Assembly: GCF_034479375.1 (NCBI RefSeq)
Contig: NZ_CP140155.1
Span: forward strand, 4,626,501-4,690,500
DNA from: Rhodopseudomonas palustris
GTDB lineage: Bacteria > Pseudomonadota > Alphaproteobacteria > Rhizobiales > Xanthobacteraceae
DNA length: 64,000 nucleotides
Reading direction: 5' to 3'
Below the pieces are notes generated by a model. It made no database searches. It was not told the DNA's origin and worked only from the letters and a program-made list of their open reading frames with translations. The translations under genes and the position numbers were made by a program. Below, piece after piece: positions 40,067-48,305 of the stretch (within the stretch, counting starts at the first letter, position 1; each line of letters opens with the position of its first letter).

Positions 40067-40077
40067 CTGAAGCGCGC

Positions 40078-40692
40078 TCACGCCTTCTGCAGCAGCCCCT
40101 CGCTCTGCAACGCGGCCTGCACCTGCGGCCGCTCGCCGACGCGGGCCTTGAAGGCGTTGAGATTGGCGAAGGCGGAGGTGTCGATCTTCATCCGCTCGGC
40201 CCAGCTCAGGATCACGAACAGATAGCCGTCCGCCACGGTGAATTGCGAGCCCATCAGGTAGTCTTTGCCGGCGAGCTGCTTGTCCGCATAGGCGAAATAT
40301 TTGGCGATGCGGTCCTTGAAGAACTGCTTGGCATCGTCGCCGAGCACCGGGGAGAACAGCGGGCCGAAGCTCTTGTGCAGGTCGGTCGAAATGAAATTCA
40401 GCCATTCCTGCAGCCGGTAGCGCTCGGGTGTGCCGTTCTCGGGTGCGAGCTTGCCGCCGCCGACCTTGTCGGCGATCATCTGCACGATCGCCGGGCCTTC
40501 GGTCAGCACGCTGCCGTCGTCGAGGCCGAGCGCCGGGACGGAGCCTTTCGGGTTGATCTGCGTATAGTCGTCGCCATTCTCCAGCTTCTTCGCCCGGAGG
40601 TCGACCTTGACCAGCTCGAACGGCAGGCCGGACTCGCTGAGCGCGATATGCGGCGACAGCGAACACGCTCCGGGTGAATAATACAGCTTCAT
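40078..40692 (-). CDS. Glutathione S-transferase family protein
   Basis: The 204-residue protein has the thioredoxin-fold N-domain (MKLYYSPGACSLSPHIALSESG, with the GACS catalytic region of bacterial beta-like GSTs; GSVPALGLDDGSVLTEGPAI with the cis-Pro) and the helical C-domain. ATG 40692 follows AGGAGG; eight upstream residues in frame are not used. It conjugates or reduces electrophiles with glutathione. It diverges from a MarR gene, and gshA lies nearby. Confidence 0.9.
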   Translation of the reverse strand: MKLYYSPGACSLSPHIALSESGLPFELVKVDLRAKKLENGDDYTQINPKGSVPALGLDDGSVLTEGPAIVQMIADKVGGGKLAPENGTPERYRLQEWLNFISTDLHKSFGPLFSPVLGDDAKQFFKDRIAKYFAYADKQLAGKDYLMGSQFTVADGYLFVILSWAERMKIDTSAFANLNAFKARVGERPQVQAALQSEGLLQKA

Positions 40693-40766
40693 CGACGATT
40701 CCTCCTGAAGGATCATTGGAAAGGCGCGCGGGCGCGATTAAATGCGCGTGCATGGAAGAGTCAAGA

Positions 40767-40796
40767 TTGATGCAATTGCATATGGTGCGCTACACT
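40767..40796 (+). promoter_or_regulatory. Palindromic operator and promoter between gst and marR
   Basis: ATGCAATTGCAT (40770-40781) is a perfect 12-bp palindrome. It overlaps a promoter candidate TTGATG (40767-40772), 18 nt, TACACT (40791-40796) reading toward the MarR gene. A MarR dimer bound here would block that promoter and probably that of gst. Confidence 0.55.
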
Positions 40797-40807
40797 CGGC
40801 GGCCACG

Positions 40808-41302
40808 ATGGATGGAGCGATGAAGCGCAAGCCGTCGACTGAAGCGACCGCGGCCTGGGTCCGCCTGATGCGGGTCCGCAGCCGGGTGCTGGACGCGGTC
40901 GAACTCGAACTGAAAAAGGCCGGCTTCCCGCCGCTCGCCTGGTACGATGCGCTGCTCGAATTGTCGCGCGCGCCGGGCGGCGAGATGCGTCCGGTCGAGC
41001 TCGAGAAGCAGATGCTGATCCCGCAATATTCGACCTCGCGCCTGATCGACCGGCTGGTCGACGAAGGGCTGGCGGCGCGGCGCGAATGCAAGATGGACAA
41101 GCGTGGCCAGTTCGTCGAGATCACCGAGGCGGGGCGCGAGCTGCAGAAGAAGATGTGGTCCGCCTATTCGGCCGCGATCGAAAAACACGTCGGCTCGAAA
41201 TTGTCCGATGCCGACGCGGCGCGGCTGTGCGGGCTGCTCGACCGGCTGGGCTGCTCCTGCGACGGAGCGGCGGCCGCGCGAGACACCGCGGCGACGCGAT
41301 GA
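40808..41302 (+). CDS. MarR-family transcriptional regulator
   Basis: The 164-residue winged-helix protein shows the MarR core: LAWYDALLELSRAPGGEMRPVELEKQM, STSRLIDRLVDEGLAARRE, and the wing MDKRGQFVEITEAGREL. ATG 40808 is used; ATG 40820 is a close alternative, and the upstream frame is not genic. Two Cys in LGCSCDG near the C-terminus could sense oxidants or electrophiles, which would fit regulation of the divergent GST. This is inference. Confidence 0.88.
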   Translation: MDGAMKRKPSTEATAAWVRLMRVRSRVLDAVELELKKAGFPPLAWYDALLELSRAPGGEMRPVELEKQMLIPQYSTSRLIDRLVDEGLAARRECKMDKRGQFVEITEAGRELQKKMWSAYSAAIEKHVGSKLSDADAARLCGLLDRLGCSCDGAAAARDTAATR

Positions 41303-41395
41303 TACAGAGTTCCCCCGTTTCGCTCGCGGTTGTTGTCTGCCGCGACCCCCGCCACCTTGCGCAGACGATCCCCGCGCTTTGCTTCCGGAATTCTC

Positions 41396-42766
41396 ATGGC
41401 GCGTGACCAGATCGATATGACGCCGCTGAACTCGCGCGACGAACTCGTGGCGTGGATCGAGGCGGGCGTCAAACCGCCGTCGGAATTCCGGATCGGCACC
41501 GAGCACGAAAAGACGCCGTTCACGCTCGAAGGCCATCGCCCGGTGCCTTACGAAGGCGCGCGCGGCATCGGCTCGCTGCTCGAGGGCATGAAGATCCTGC
41601 TCGGCTGGGAGCCGATCATGGAAGGTCCTCACATCATCGGGCTGCACGACGTGACCGGCGGCGGCGCGATCTCGCTCGAGCCCGGCGGCCAGTTCGAACT
41701 GTCCGGCGCGCCGGTCGACAATGTGCACCAGACCCACGCCGAGCTGATGGCGCATCTGGCGCAGGTGCGCGAGATCGCAGCGCCCCTCGGCATCGGCTTC
41801 CTCGGCCTCGGCATGACGCCGTCCTGGTCCCGCGACGACATCCCGGTGATGCCGAAGGGCCGCTACAAGATCATGACCAACTACATGCCGAAGGTCGGCC
41901 GCTACGGCCTCGACATGATGTACCGCACCTGCACGGTGCAGACCAATCTCGACTTCTCGTCGGAAGCCGACATGGTCAAGAAACTGCGCGTCTCGGTGGC
42001 GCTGCAGCCGATCGCGACCGCGTTGTTCGCCAATTCGCCGTTCACCGAAGGCAAGCCGAACGGCTTTCTGTCGTTTCGCTCCGAGATCTGGCGCGACACC
42101 GACAATGCCCGCTCCGGCATGATCCCGTGGGCGTTCGAGGACGGCATGGGTTTCGAGCGCTGGGTCGACTACGCGCTCGACGTGCCGATGTATTTCGTCA
42201 AGCGCGGCGACGACTACATCGACGTCTCCGGCTCGTCGTTCCGCGATTTCTTCGACGGCAGGAACGCGAAGCTGCCGGGCGAACGGCCGACGCTGTCGGA
42301 CTGGGCCAATCATCTGTCGACGATCTTTCCCGAGGTGCGGCTGAAGCGCTATCTCGAGATGCGCGGCGCCGACGGCGTGCCGTGGGGCCGGCTGCCGGCG
42401 CTGCCGGCGTTCTGGGTCGGCCTGCTGTACGACGACGAAAGCCTCGACGCCGCCTGGGAGATCGTCAAAGGCTGGGACGCCTGGGAACGTCAGGCGCTGC
42501 GCGACGACGTCCCGCGGCTCGGCTTCAAGGCCAAGATCCGCAACCGCTTCCTGTTCGAGATCGCCAGGGATTGTCTGGTGCTGGCGCATGCCGGGCTTCG
42601 CCGGCGCGGCCGGATCGATTCGTTCGGCAACGACGAATCGCGCCACCTCGCACCGCTCGACGAGATCATCGCGTCCGGCCGCACCCCGGCCGAGGAGATG
42701 CTGGAGAAGTTCAACGGCGCCTGGCAAGGCTCGGTCGAACCGGCTTACGACGAATACGCGTTCTGA
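41396..42766 (+). CDS. gshA: Glutamate-cysteine ligase
   Basis: The 456-residue enzyme joins glutamate and cysteine using ATP, the first step of glutathione synthesis. It is of the plant/alphaproteobacterial type: FRIGTEHEKTPFTLEGHRPVPYEG at the N-terminus, SLEPGGQFELSGAP, MPKGRYKIMTNYMPKVG, MMYRTCTVQTNLDF. ATG 41396 gives the typical N-terminus; the ORF open upstream to 41330 is not supported. Proximity of a GST and a MarR regulator suggests a thiol-detoxification neighbourhood. Confidence 0.94.
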   Translation: MARDQIDMTPLNSRDELVAWIEAGVKPPSEFRIGTEHEKTPFTLEGHRPVPYEGARGIGSLLEGMKILLGWEPIMEGPHIIGLHDVTGGGAISLEPGGQFELSGAPVDNVHQTHAELMAHLAQVREIAAPLGIGFLGLGMTPSWSRDDIPVMPKGRYKIMTNYMPKVGRYGLDMMYRTCTVQTNLDFSSEADMVKKLRVSVALQPIATALFANSPFTEGKPNGFLSFRSEIWRDTDNARSGMIPWAFEDGMGFERWVDYALDVPMYFVKRGDDYIDVSGSSFRDFFDGRNAKLPGERPTLSDWANHLSTIFPEVRLKRYLEMRGADGVPWGRLPALPAFWVGLLYDDESLDAAWEIVKGWDAWERQALRDDVPRLGFKAKIRNRFLFEIARDCLVLAHAGLRRRGRIDSFGNDESRHLAPLDEIIASGRTPAEEMLEKFNGAWQGSVEPAYDEYAF

Positions 42767-42903
42767 GCCCCGGCCGGCGAGGGAAGCCCGTTCATCGCAC
42801 GTACAGGTAGGCGACCGTCAGATGCCTTTTTGGTGCGGCGGTCCGGTCCTGTTTTGGTGCACCGATCGGCGGGGACACGGGCTCAATTCGAAAGCGGGTG
42901 TGG

Positions 42904-43458
42904 ATGCGGCGAGGCGGCCCGCTCAGGGCATGGATACTCGCGCTTGCCGTTGCTGCGGCGGTGCTGGCGCCGCGCGTGGCGCAGGCGCAGGCCAATTTCG
43001 ACCGGCCGGGCGCGGACTATCTGCGCGCGCCGGTTTCGAGCAACGACCCCGCCGACTGTGCGCTGATGTGCGAGCGCGACCGCCGCTGCCGGTCCTGGAC
43101 CTTCGCCTATCCGCAGGCGCCCGAGGACGGCGCGTTCTGCTGGCTGAAGAGCAGCGTGCCGCAGCGCAGCCCGAACAATTGCTGCGTGTCCGGCGTGCGC
43201 GGGGCCGGGGTTCTCGAGCCTCGCAGCGGCTCGATCGAGTCGTCGATCGACCGGTTCGGCGGCGACTACCGCAATTTCGAGCTGAAGCACAACGAAGGCG
43301 ACGAGGCCTGCAAGGCAGCGTGCGAGCAGGACAACAAATGCCGCGCCTGGACCTATGCGAGGCCAGGCTATGTCGGCCGCAACGCCCGTTGCTTCCTGAA
43401 AAGCCAGGTCAAACCGCCGCGGCGCAAGCCCGGGTTTTTTTCCGGCGTGGTCAGGTAA
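42904..43458 (+). CDS. Secreted protein with two PAN/apple domains
   Basis: The 184-residue protein has a signal peptide (cleavage near AQAQA) and two PAN_4-type domains: first ANFDRPGADYLRAPVSSNDPADCALMCERDRRCRSWTF..CWLKSSVP, second DRFGGDYRNFELKHNEGDEACKAACEQDNKCRAWTY..CFLKSQV. Conserved Cys pairs are present in both. PAN domains bind proteins or carbohydrates outside the cytoplasm. GTG 42898 would add two residues. No partner is obvious. Confidence 0.88.
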   Translation: MRRGGPLRAWILALAVAAAVLAPRVAQAQANFDRPGADYLRAPVSSNDPADCALMCERDRRCRSWTFAYPQAPEDGAFCWLKSSVPQRSPNNCCVSGVRGAGVLEPRSGSIESSIDRFGGDYRNFELKHNEGDEACKAACEQDNKCRAWTYARPGYVGRNARCFLKSQVKPPRRKPGFFSGVVR

Positions 43459-43543
43459 CGTTGGCGGGAACCCTCTCGTAACTCTGGCACGCGCCACCGG
43501 CCGAGCCGGTGCAGGCGCTTCGCCAGCAGAGGGATTTTCGACG

Positions 43544-43957
43544 ATGTTTCAAGCTCGACTGACCCGAAAGACGTTCACCCGCGCCGTTCTCGCTGCCGCG
43601 CTGACGGTGGCGCTGCCATTCGCAGCGGCGCTTGCCAATCCTGTGACGCCCTACACGCCGGCGGCCTTCAAGGCGGCCCAGGCGGCCGGCGAACCCGTCC
43701 TGATCGCGATCCATGCCGACTGGTGCTCGACCTGCAAGGCGCAGACGCCGATCATCGACCGCCTCGCGGGCGATCCGAAATTCGCCAAGCTCAAGATCTT
43801 CCGGGTCGATTTCGACGGCCAAAAGCCGGTCGTGAAGGAATTCGGCGCCAACATGCAGTCGACCCTGATCGTGTTCAAGGGCGCGACCGAGCAGGGCCGT
43901 TCGGTCGGCGACACCAAGGAGGCTTCGATCGCGACCCTGCTCGGCAAGGCGCTGTAA
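43544..43957 (+). CDS. Exported thioredoxin-family protein
   Basis: The 137-residue protein has a signal peptide or anchor (to about residue 31) and a thioredoxin fold with the redox motif DWCSTCKAQ. The cis-Pro region is atypical (NMQSTLIVFKG has Ser-Thr where most have a Pro). It lies 4 nt before a ccdA gene, so CcdA most likely keeps its CxxC reduced on the periplasmic side. A role in cytochrome c or copper-oxidase thiol maturation is possible but not shown. Confidence 0.88.
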   Translation: MFQARLTRKTFTRAVLAAALTVALPFAAALANPVTPYTPAAFKAAQAAGEPVLIAIHADWCSTCKAQTPIIDRLAGDPKFAKLKIFRVDFDGQKPVVKEFGANMQSTLIVFKGATEQGRSVGDTKEASIATLLGKAL

Positions 43958-43961
43958 CGCC

Positions 43962-44690
43962 GTGACCGCGTTGGCACTGGCCTTTTTGGCCGGTCTGCTG
44001 TCGATCCTGTCGCCCTGTGTGCTGCCGCTGGTGCCGATCGTGCTCGGCGCTGCGGTGGCACAACACCGCCACGGTCCCTTGGCGTTGGCCGCCGGCCTCG
44101 CGCTGTCGTTCACGCTGATCGGGCTGCTGGTGGCGACCGTCGGTTTCAGCGTCGGTCTGGACGGCGGCGTCTTCCGCACCGCCGCTGCGGTGATCATGAT
44201 CGCGCTCGGCGCCGTCCTGCTGGTGCCGGCGGCGCAGGCGCGGCTCGCCGCGGCGGGCAGCCCGCTGTCCGGAATGGCCGATCAGTATTTCGGCGGGACT
44301 GAAGGCGGGACTCGAGGCTCGGGGCTCGCCGGACAGTTCGCGATCGGGCTGCTGCTCGGCGCGGTGTGGTCGCCCTGCGTCGGCCCGACGCTGGGCGCGG
44401 CGTCGCTGCTGGCGTCGCAGGGCCGCGATCTGCCGACCGTGGCGCTGACCATGGCGGTGTTCGGGATCGGCGCGGCGCTGCCGCTGGTCGCGCTCGGCTG
44501 GCTGTCGGGCACGACGCTGATGGCGATCCGCAGCCGGCTGCTGTCGGCCGGCAAGCTCGGCAAGCTGCTGCTCGGGATCGCCTTCGTCACGATCGGCGTC
44601 GCGATCCTCTCCGGCCTCGACAAGACGATCGAAGCCGCCCTGGTTGCCGCCTCGCCGCAATGGCTGACCAATCTGACGACGGCGTTCTAG
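43962..44690 (+). CDS. ccdA: CcdA-type transmembrane thiol reductase
   Basis: The 242-residue inner membrane protein has six or more spans and two halves each opening with the redox Cys motif: SPCVLPLVPIVL near residue 17 and SPCVGPTLGAA near residue 146. It shuttles electrons from cytoplasmic thioredoxin across the membrane. It begins at GTG 43962, immediately after the exported thioredoxin gene, its likely electron acceptor. Confidence 0.92.
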   Translation: MTALALAFLAGLLSILSPCVLPLVPIVLGAAVAQHRHGPLALAAGLALSFTLIGLLVATVGFSVGLDGGVFRTAAAVIMIALGAVLLVPAAQARLAAAGSPLSGMADQYFGGTEGGTRGSGLAGQFAIGLLLGAVWSPCVGPTLGAASLLASQGRDLPTVALTMAVFGIGAALPLVALGWLSGTTLMAIRSRLLSAGKLGKLLLGIAFVTIGVAILSGLDKTIEAALVAASPQWLTNLTTAF

Positions 44691-44699
44691 AATGTTCGC

Positions 44700-44910
44700 C
44701 GGGATCGACGAGCGGGTCGAGCCGGGCGATGACGTTGGAGGATCAGGCGCGGCCATGCCAAGCGCCGTCATTGCCGGGCTCGACCCGGCAATACATCCTC
44801 TTTGCATAAACTTCTCCATGGCGCGCTGACGCGCGCGATGGATGCGCGGGCCTCCGCCGCGCCGAAGGGGCTTCGGCCCCGCAGGCGGGTCAAGCCCGCG
44901 CATGACGGGA
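44700..44910. repeat. Family B-like palindromic repeats
   Basis: Two adjoining elements: GTCGAGCCGGGCGATGACG with inverted CGTCATTGCCGGGCTCGAC (44710-44800), and GCGCGGGCC...GGGTCAAGCCCGCGCATGACGG (44837-44910). They are the right flank of ccdA and start the 1.1-kb gene-free stretch 44691-45776. Confidence 0.7.
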
Positions 44911-44929
44911 GTGAGGGCGGCGAGCGCGT

Positions 44930-45410
44930 TGCCTCACATGACGTCCGTTTCACTTATCAAACAGCCACATCCATTCGCTCTCGCGGCTCCGCTGAGCCCG
45001 AGTTGCGCACCCGTCGCTTCACAGCGAGGGGTGGGGGCGCGCCGTGAGGCGCGAAGGTGGTGAGTGTCGCGATGGCTTTGCGGACCATCGCGCAACGCCT
45101 CGTCGGCGCGCCCACCGCGGCGGTTTTGGGCATCGGGACCGTTCTTCCGGGAACACAGCGGAGCGGGATCTCCCCTGCCTTGCTGCGCCCGTCCAGCCAC
45201 GAAAGCGGCAGCCGCTCGTAGTAGCGGCGGACGGTGACCTCTGCCTCCCGGACGTGCGGGTGCGAGCCGCAACGCGCAGGACGCCGCGTCCACCCGACTT
45301 CGCTGACCAGTGTCAGCTTCGCCGGGCCATCGTTCCGGACCGGTTGCCCGGCCCGTCGATCTGTCCCGCTTGTACGACGCCTCGCGAAGCGCCCCTCACG
45401 GACAGGACGT
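44930..45410 (-). other. Candidate transcribed non-coding element
   Basis: About 480 nt with no credible gene, lying downstream of a perfect-consensus promoter on the minus strand. It is highly structured: CGCGATGG (45068-45075) pairs with CCATCGCG (45085-45092), and GCGCGCC/GGCGCGC arms lie around it. One minus-strand frame is open for over 130 codons without an early start codon and looks like a decayed or never-coding stretch. Similar sequence is, from memory, dispersed in Bradyrhizobium/Rhodopseudomonas and often mis-annotated as short hypothetical proteins. Whether it is an RNA gene or a relic is undecided. Confidence 0.4.
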
Positions 45411-45415
45411 GGCGG

Positions 45416-45443
45416 ATTATAATCATAATAGGATTATTGTCAA
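45416..45443 (-). promoter_or_regulatory. Perfect-consensus sigma-70 promoter, leftward
   Basis: On the minus strand TTGACA (45443-45438), a 16-nt AT-rich spacer, and TATAAT (45421-45416). Both hexamers match consensus exactly. It points into the gene-free element at 44930-45410. Confidence 0.6.
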
Positions 45444-45502
45444 GGGATGATTTGTCTCGTGTTCCGGACGCGCTGCGGCACGGCGTGCCGCTGCGCAGCG
45501 TG

Positions 45503-45536
45503 CGGGACACGAAACTGAACGGGACACGAAACTGAA
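45503..45536. repeat. Tandem duplication of a 17-bp unit
   Basis: CGGGACACGAAACTGAA occurs twice without spacer (45503-45519 and 45520-45536), at the end of a GTCCCGGAC-type palindrome remnant (45466-45510). Only two units, so not an array. Confidence 0.9.
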
Positions 45537-45562
45537 GGTCACCCGGAAAGCCTCTCGCCTTC

Positions 45563-45710
45563 GTCATTCCGGGGCGGCGCGCAGCGGCGAACCCGGAATC
45601 CATAACCACCGCCCTCTGCGTTGAGGCATGGGTTGCGGCGCTCCGGCTCGCAGCGAGTCCAGGGGCTATGGATTCCGGGTTCGCGAGCTACGCTCGCGCC
45701 CCGGAATGAC
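45563..45710. repeat. Interspersed palindromic repeat, family A (long copy)
   Basis: GTCATTCCGGGGCGG at left and CGCCCCGGAATGAC at right, with GAACCCGGAATCCATA / TATGGATTCCGGGTTC inside. At 148 nt it is longer than the other three copies because of a central insert. Confidence 0.85.
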
Positions 45711-45776
45711 GAACGAGAGGTGGAGCGCGGCGCGCTCAGCATGACGGACTTTGCCGATGCGCTTCGAGCCGACGGC

Positions 45777-46547
45777 TCAATGCACCGAGGTGAAGAACCG
45801 GGCGATGCGGAAGCCGGACAGCCAGTTGGTGACCGGCTCCTTGCGCACGCCGGGATTCCACGAGCCGACGATGGCGTCGACACGGCCGACCAGATTGTCC
45901 ATCGGCAAAAGCCCGACGCCGCCCCGGCGCACCGGGACGCGGCTGTCCGAGGAATTATCGCGGTTGTCGCCCATCACGAACAGATGTCCCGGCGGCACGG
46001 TGATTTCCGGCGTGTTGTCGAGCCGGCCGTGGTCGTACAGCTTGAAGATCGGATGCGAGACGCCGCCGGGCAGGGTCTCGATGTATTTCGCGGCGGTCTC
46101 GTAGGCGCCGTCTTCATCCTCGGCGCGGCCGACGCCGTCGGCTTTCACCGTCGCGGCGACGCCGTTGATGCTGACCACGCCGCCGGTCAGTTCGATCCGG
46201 TCGCCGGGCAGGCCGATCACGCGCTTGACCCAGACCTGCGAGCGGTCGCCGGGCCAGCGAAACACCACGACGTCGCCGCGCTTCGGGGTCTCGCCGAACA
46301 CCCGGCCGGTTTCCGGAAAGGCGACGTGGATCGGCAGCGACGCAGTCGAATAGCCATAGGGATATTTCGAGGCGAGCAGGGCGTCGCCGATCAAGAGTGT
46401 CGGCTCCATCGAGCCGGACGGGACGTAGAACGGTTCGGCCAGCGCGCCCTTGCCGACCAGCACGATCGCCACCACGGCCGCCAATTGCCCGAGCTGGGAG
46501 GCCCAGCGACGCGCCGTTCCCATCAACGCATCCGCCATGGAATTCAT
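45777..46547 (-). CDS. lepB: Signal peptidase I
   Basis: The 256-residue S26 protease has one N-terminal membrane span (LAAVVAIVLVGKGAL), the catalytic Ser in YVPSGSMEPTLLIGD (about residue 46), the catalytic Lys in WVKRVIGLPGDRI and the GDNRDNSSDSR box. It removes signal peptides from exported proteins. ATG 46547 overlaps the tldD stop (ATGA), so the two are translationally coupled; the upstream in-frame extension belongs to the tldD region. Many alphaproteobacteria have another lepB by rnc-era, so this may be a second copy. Confidence 0.93.
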   Translation of the reverse strand: MNSMADALMGTARRWASQLGQLAAVVAIVLVGKGALAEPFYVPSGSMEPTLLIGDALLASKYPYGYSTASLPIHVAFPETGRVFGETPKRGDVVVFRWPGDRSQVWVKRVIGLPGDRIELTGGVVSINGVAATVKADGVGRAEDEDGAYETAAKYIETLPGGVSHPIFKLYDHGRLDNTPEITVPPGHLFVMGDNRDNSSDSRVPVRRGGVGLLPMDNLVGRVDAIVGSWNPGVRKEPVTNWLSGFRIARFFTSVH

Positions 46548-47971
46548 CCGCCGGTTCCTCCGACCGTGATCCGGTCCATCCGCAGTGTCGGCTGGCCGAC
46601 GCCGACCGGCACGCCCTGGCCGTTCTTGCCGCAGGTGCCGATGCCGTCGTCGAGCCGCAGGTCGTTTCCGATCATCGAAATGCGGTGCAAATCGGTCGGC
46701 CCGTTGCCGATCAGCATCGCGCCCTTCAGCGGCGCGCCGATCTTGCCGTTCTCGATCTTGTAGGCCTCGGTGCACTGGAACACGTATTTGCCGGAGGTGA
46801 TGTCGACCTGGCCGCCGCCGAAATTCGCCGCGTAGATGCCGTTCTTCACCGAGGCGAGAATCTCGGCCGGGTCGTGGCTGCCGGCCAGCATGTAGGTGTT
46901 GGTCATCCGCGGCATCGGCACATGGGCGTAGCTCTGCCGGCGGCCGTTGCCGGTCGGCTTCATGCCCATCAGCCGGGCGTTCTGGCGGTCCTGCATGTAG
47001 CCAGTGAGAATGCCGTCCTCGATCAGCACGGTGCGGCTGGTCGGCGTGCCCTCGTCGTCGATCGACAGCGAGCCGCGCCGCGCCGAGATCGTGCCGTCGT
47101 CGACCACGGTGACGCCCTTGGCGGCGACCTGCTGGCCGAGCAGCCCCGCAAAGGCAGAGGTCTTCTTGCGGTTGAAATCGCCCTCGAGGCCGTGGCCGAC
47201 GGCTTCGTGCAGCATCACGCCGGGCCAGCCGGGGCCGAGCACCACGTCCATCTCGCCGGCCGGCGCCGGCACCGATTCCAGATTGACCATCGCCTCGCGC
47301 AGCGCGCCGTCGGCGGCCTCGCGCCAGGCCTTGGTCTCGATGAAGCGCGCATAGGGCTCGCGGCCGCCGTAACCCTTCGAGCCGCTTTCCTGACGGTCGC
47401 CTTGCCCCGCGACCACCGAGACGTTGACCCGCACCAGCGGTCGGATGTCGCGATAGCTCTCGCCGTCGGGGCGCAAAATTTCGACCACCTGCCAGGTGGC
47501 GCCGACCGACACCGACACCTGCCGTACCCGCGGATCCTTGTCGCGCACATAGGCGTCGATCTCGGCGAGCAGCTTGACCTTGGCCTCGAAGCCCGGCGCG
47601 TCGAGCGGGTTGTCGTCGCCATACAGCCGCACATTGGTGTGGGTCGGCGCCGCCGAAAGCACGCCGCTGTAATCGCCGCGCACCGCGGCGACCGCGTCGG
47701 CGGCGCGGATCAGCGCCGGCAGCGACACGTCGGAGGAATGCGCATAGCCCACGGCATCGTCTTTCACCGCGCGTAAGCCAAAACCCTGCGCGGTGTCGTA
47801 GGTCGCCTGCTTCAGCCGGCCATTGTCGAAGGCGAGGGCCTCGGTCTGGCTGTATTCGAGATACAGCTCGCCATCATCGGCCCCCTGCAGCCCCCGCGCG
47901 ATCTCGCGGCGGACGTCGTCACGATCGAGATTGGCGCGGTCGAGCAGGGAGGTCTGGGCGAGGCTGGTCAT
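46544..47971 (-). CDS. tldD: TldD metalloprotease
   Basis: The 475-residue protein matches TldD: LYLEYSQTEALAFDNGRLKQ, the zinc motif HEAVGHGLEGDFNRKK (HExxxH), YMQDRQNARLMG and LIGNGPTDLHRISMIGNDL near the end. TldD with TldE/PmbA forms a heterodimeric protease that degrades unfolded peptides and matures some antibiotics and cofactors. No tldE is visible here. ATG 47971 is chosen by family N-terminus. It is the first gene of a two-gene unit with lepB. Confidence 0.94.
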   Translation of the reverse strand: MTSLAQTSLLDRANLDRDDVRREIARGLQGADDGELYLEYSQTEALAFDNGRLKQATYDTAQGFGLRAVKDDAVGYAHSSDVSLPALIRAADAVAAVRGDYSGVLSAAPTHTNVRLYGDDNPLDAPGFEAKVKLLAEIDAYVRDKDPRVRQVSVSVGATWQVVEILRPDGESYRDIRPLVRVNVSVVAGQGDRQESGSKGYGGREPYARFIETKAWREAADGALREAMVNLESVPAPAGEMDVVLGPGWPGVMLHEAVGHGLEGDFNRKKTSAFAGLLGQQVAAKGVTVVDDGTISARRGSLSIDDEGTPTSRTVLIEDGILTGYMQDRQNARLMGMKPTGNGRRQSYAHVPMPRMTNTYMLAGSHDPAEILASVKNGIYAANFGGGQVDITSGKYVFQCTEAYKIENGKIGAPLKGAMLIGNGPTDLHRISMIGNDLRLDDGIGTCGKNGQGVPVGVGQPTLRMDRITVGGTGG

Positions 47972-48086
47972 GAGGTCTGTTCCCGAATGTTGTTCGGGAC
48001 AGAGATAGGCGCTCTGAGACGGTTCTGCGAGAGGCTGGCGGGAAGCAGATCCTGCGCCCATCCGCAACATGTGCTAGGCTGCGCCG

Positions 48087-48302
48087 CTGGATTATCGCGC
48101 GATCATCACAATCGAGCCGGGTAAACGCGGCGGCCGGCCCTGCATCCGCAACATGCGGATCTCGGTCGCGGATGTGCTTGGCTGGCTCGCGGCCGGGCAG
48201 TCGCCTGCGGAGATCGTGTCGGACTTCCCGGAACTGACCGAGCAGGATATCCGCGCCGTGCTCGCTTATGCTGCCGATCGTGAACGGCGGCTGGCTCACT
48301 GA
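48087..48302 (+). CDS. DUF433 domain protein, apparently started at CTG
   Basis: This gene lacks any ATG, GTG or TTG start. From CTG 48087 the frame reads LDYRAIITIEPGKRGG, then PCIRNMRISVADVLGWLAAGQ, AEIVSDFPELTEQDIRAVLAYAADRE, the full DUF433 (VapB45-like antitoxin) domain of 71 residues. Homologues usually begin MDYR, exactly where CTG stands; an in-frame stop (TAG) is 9 nt upstream of CTG. DUF433 proteins pair with PIN-like toxins, but none is adjacent. It is either a CTG-initiated gene or one silenced by an ATG-to-CTG change. Confidence 0.7.
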   Translation: MDYRAIITIEPGKRGGRPCIRNMRISVADVLGWLAAGQSPAEIVSDFPELTEQDIRAVLAYAADRERRLAH

Positions 48303-48305
48303 GCG

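Noticed and set aside
44842..45535. Short overlapping ORFs in the 44.7-45.7 kb gene-free stretch
   Set aside because: They lie in repeats and a structured element, have no ribosome sites, and resemble over-annotated hypothetical proteins seen in this lineage.
45503..45536. CRISPR-like direct repeats
   Set aside because: Only two units, no spacers, no cas genes.
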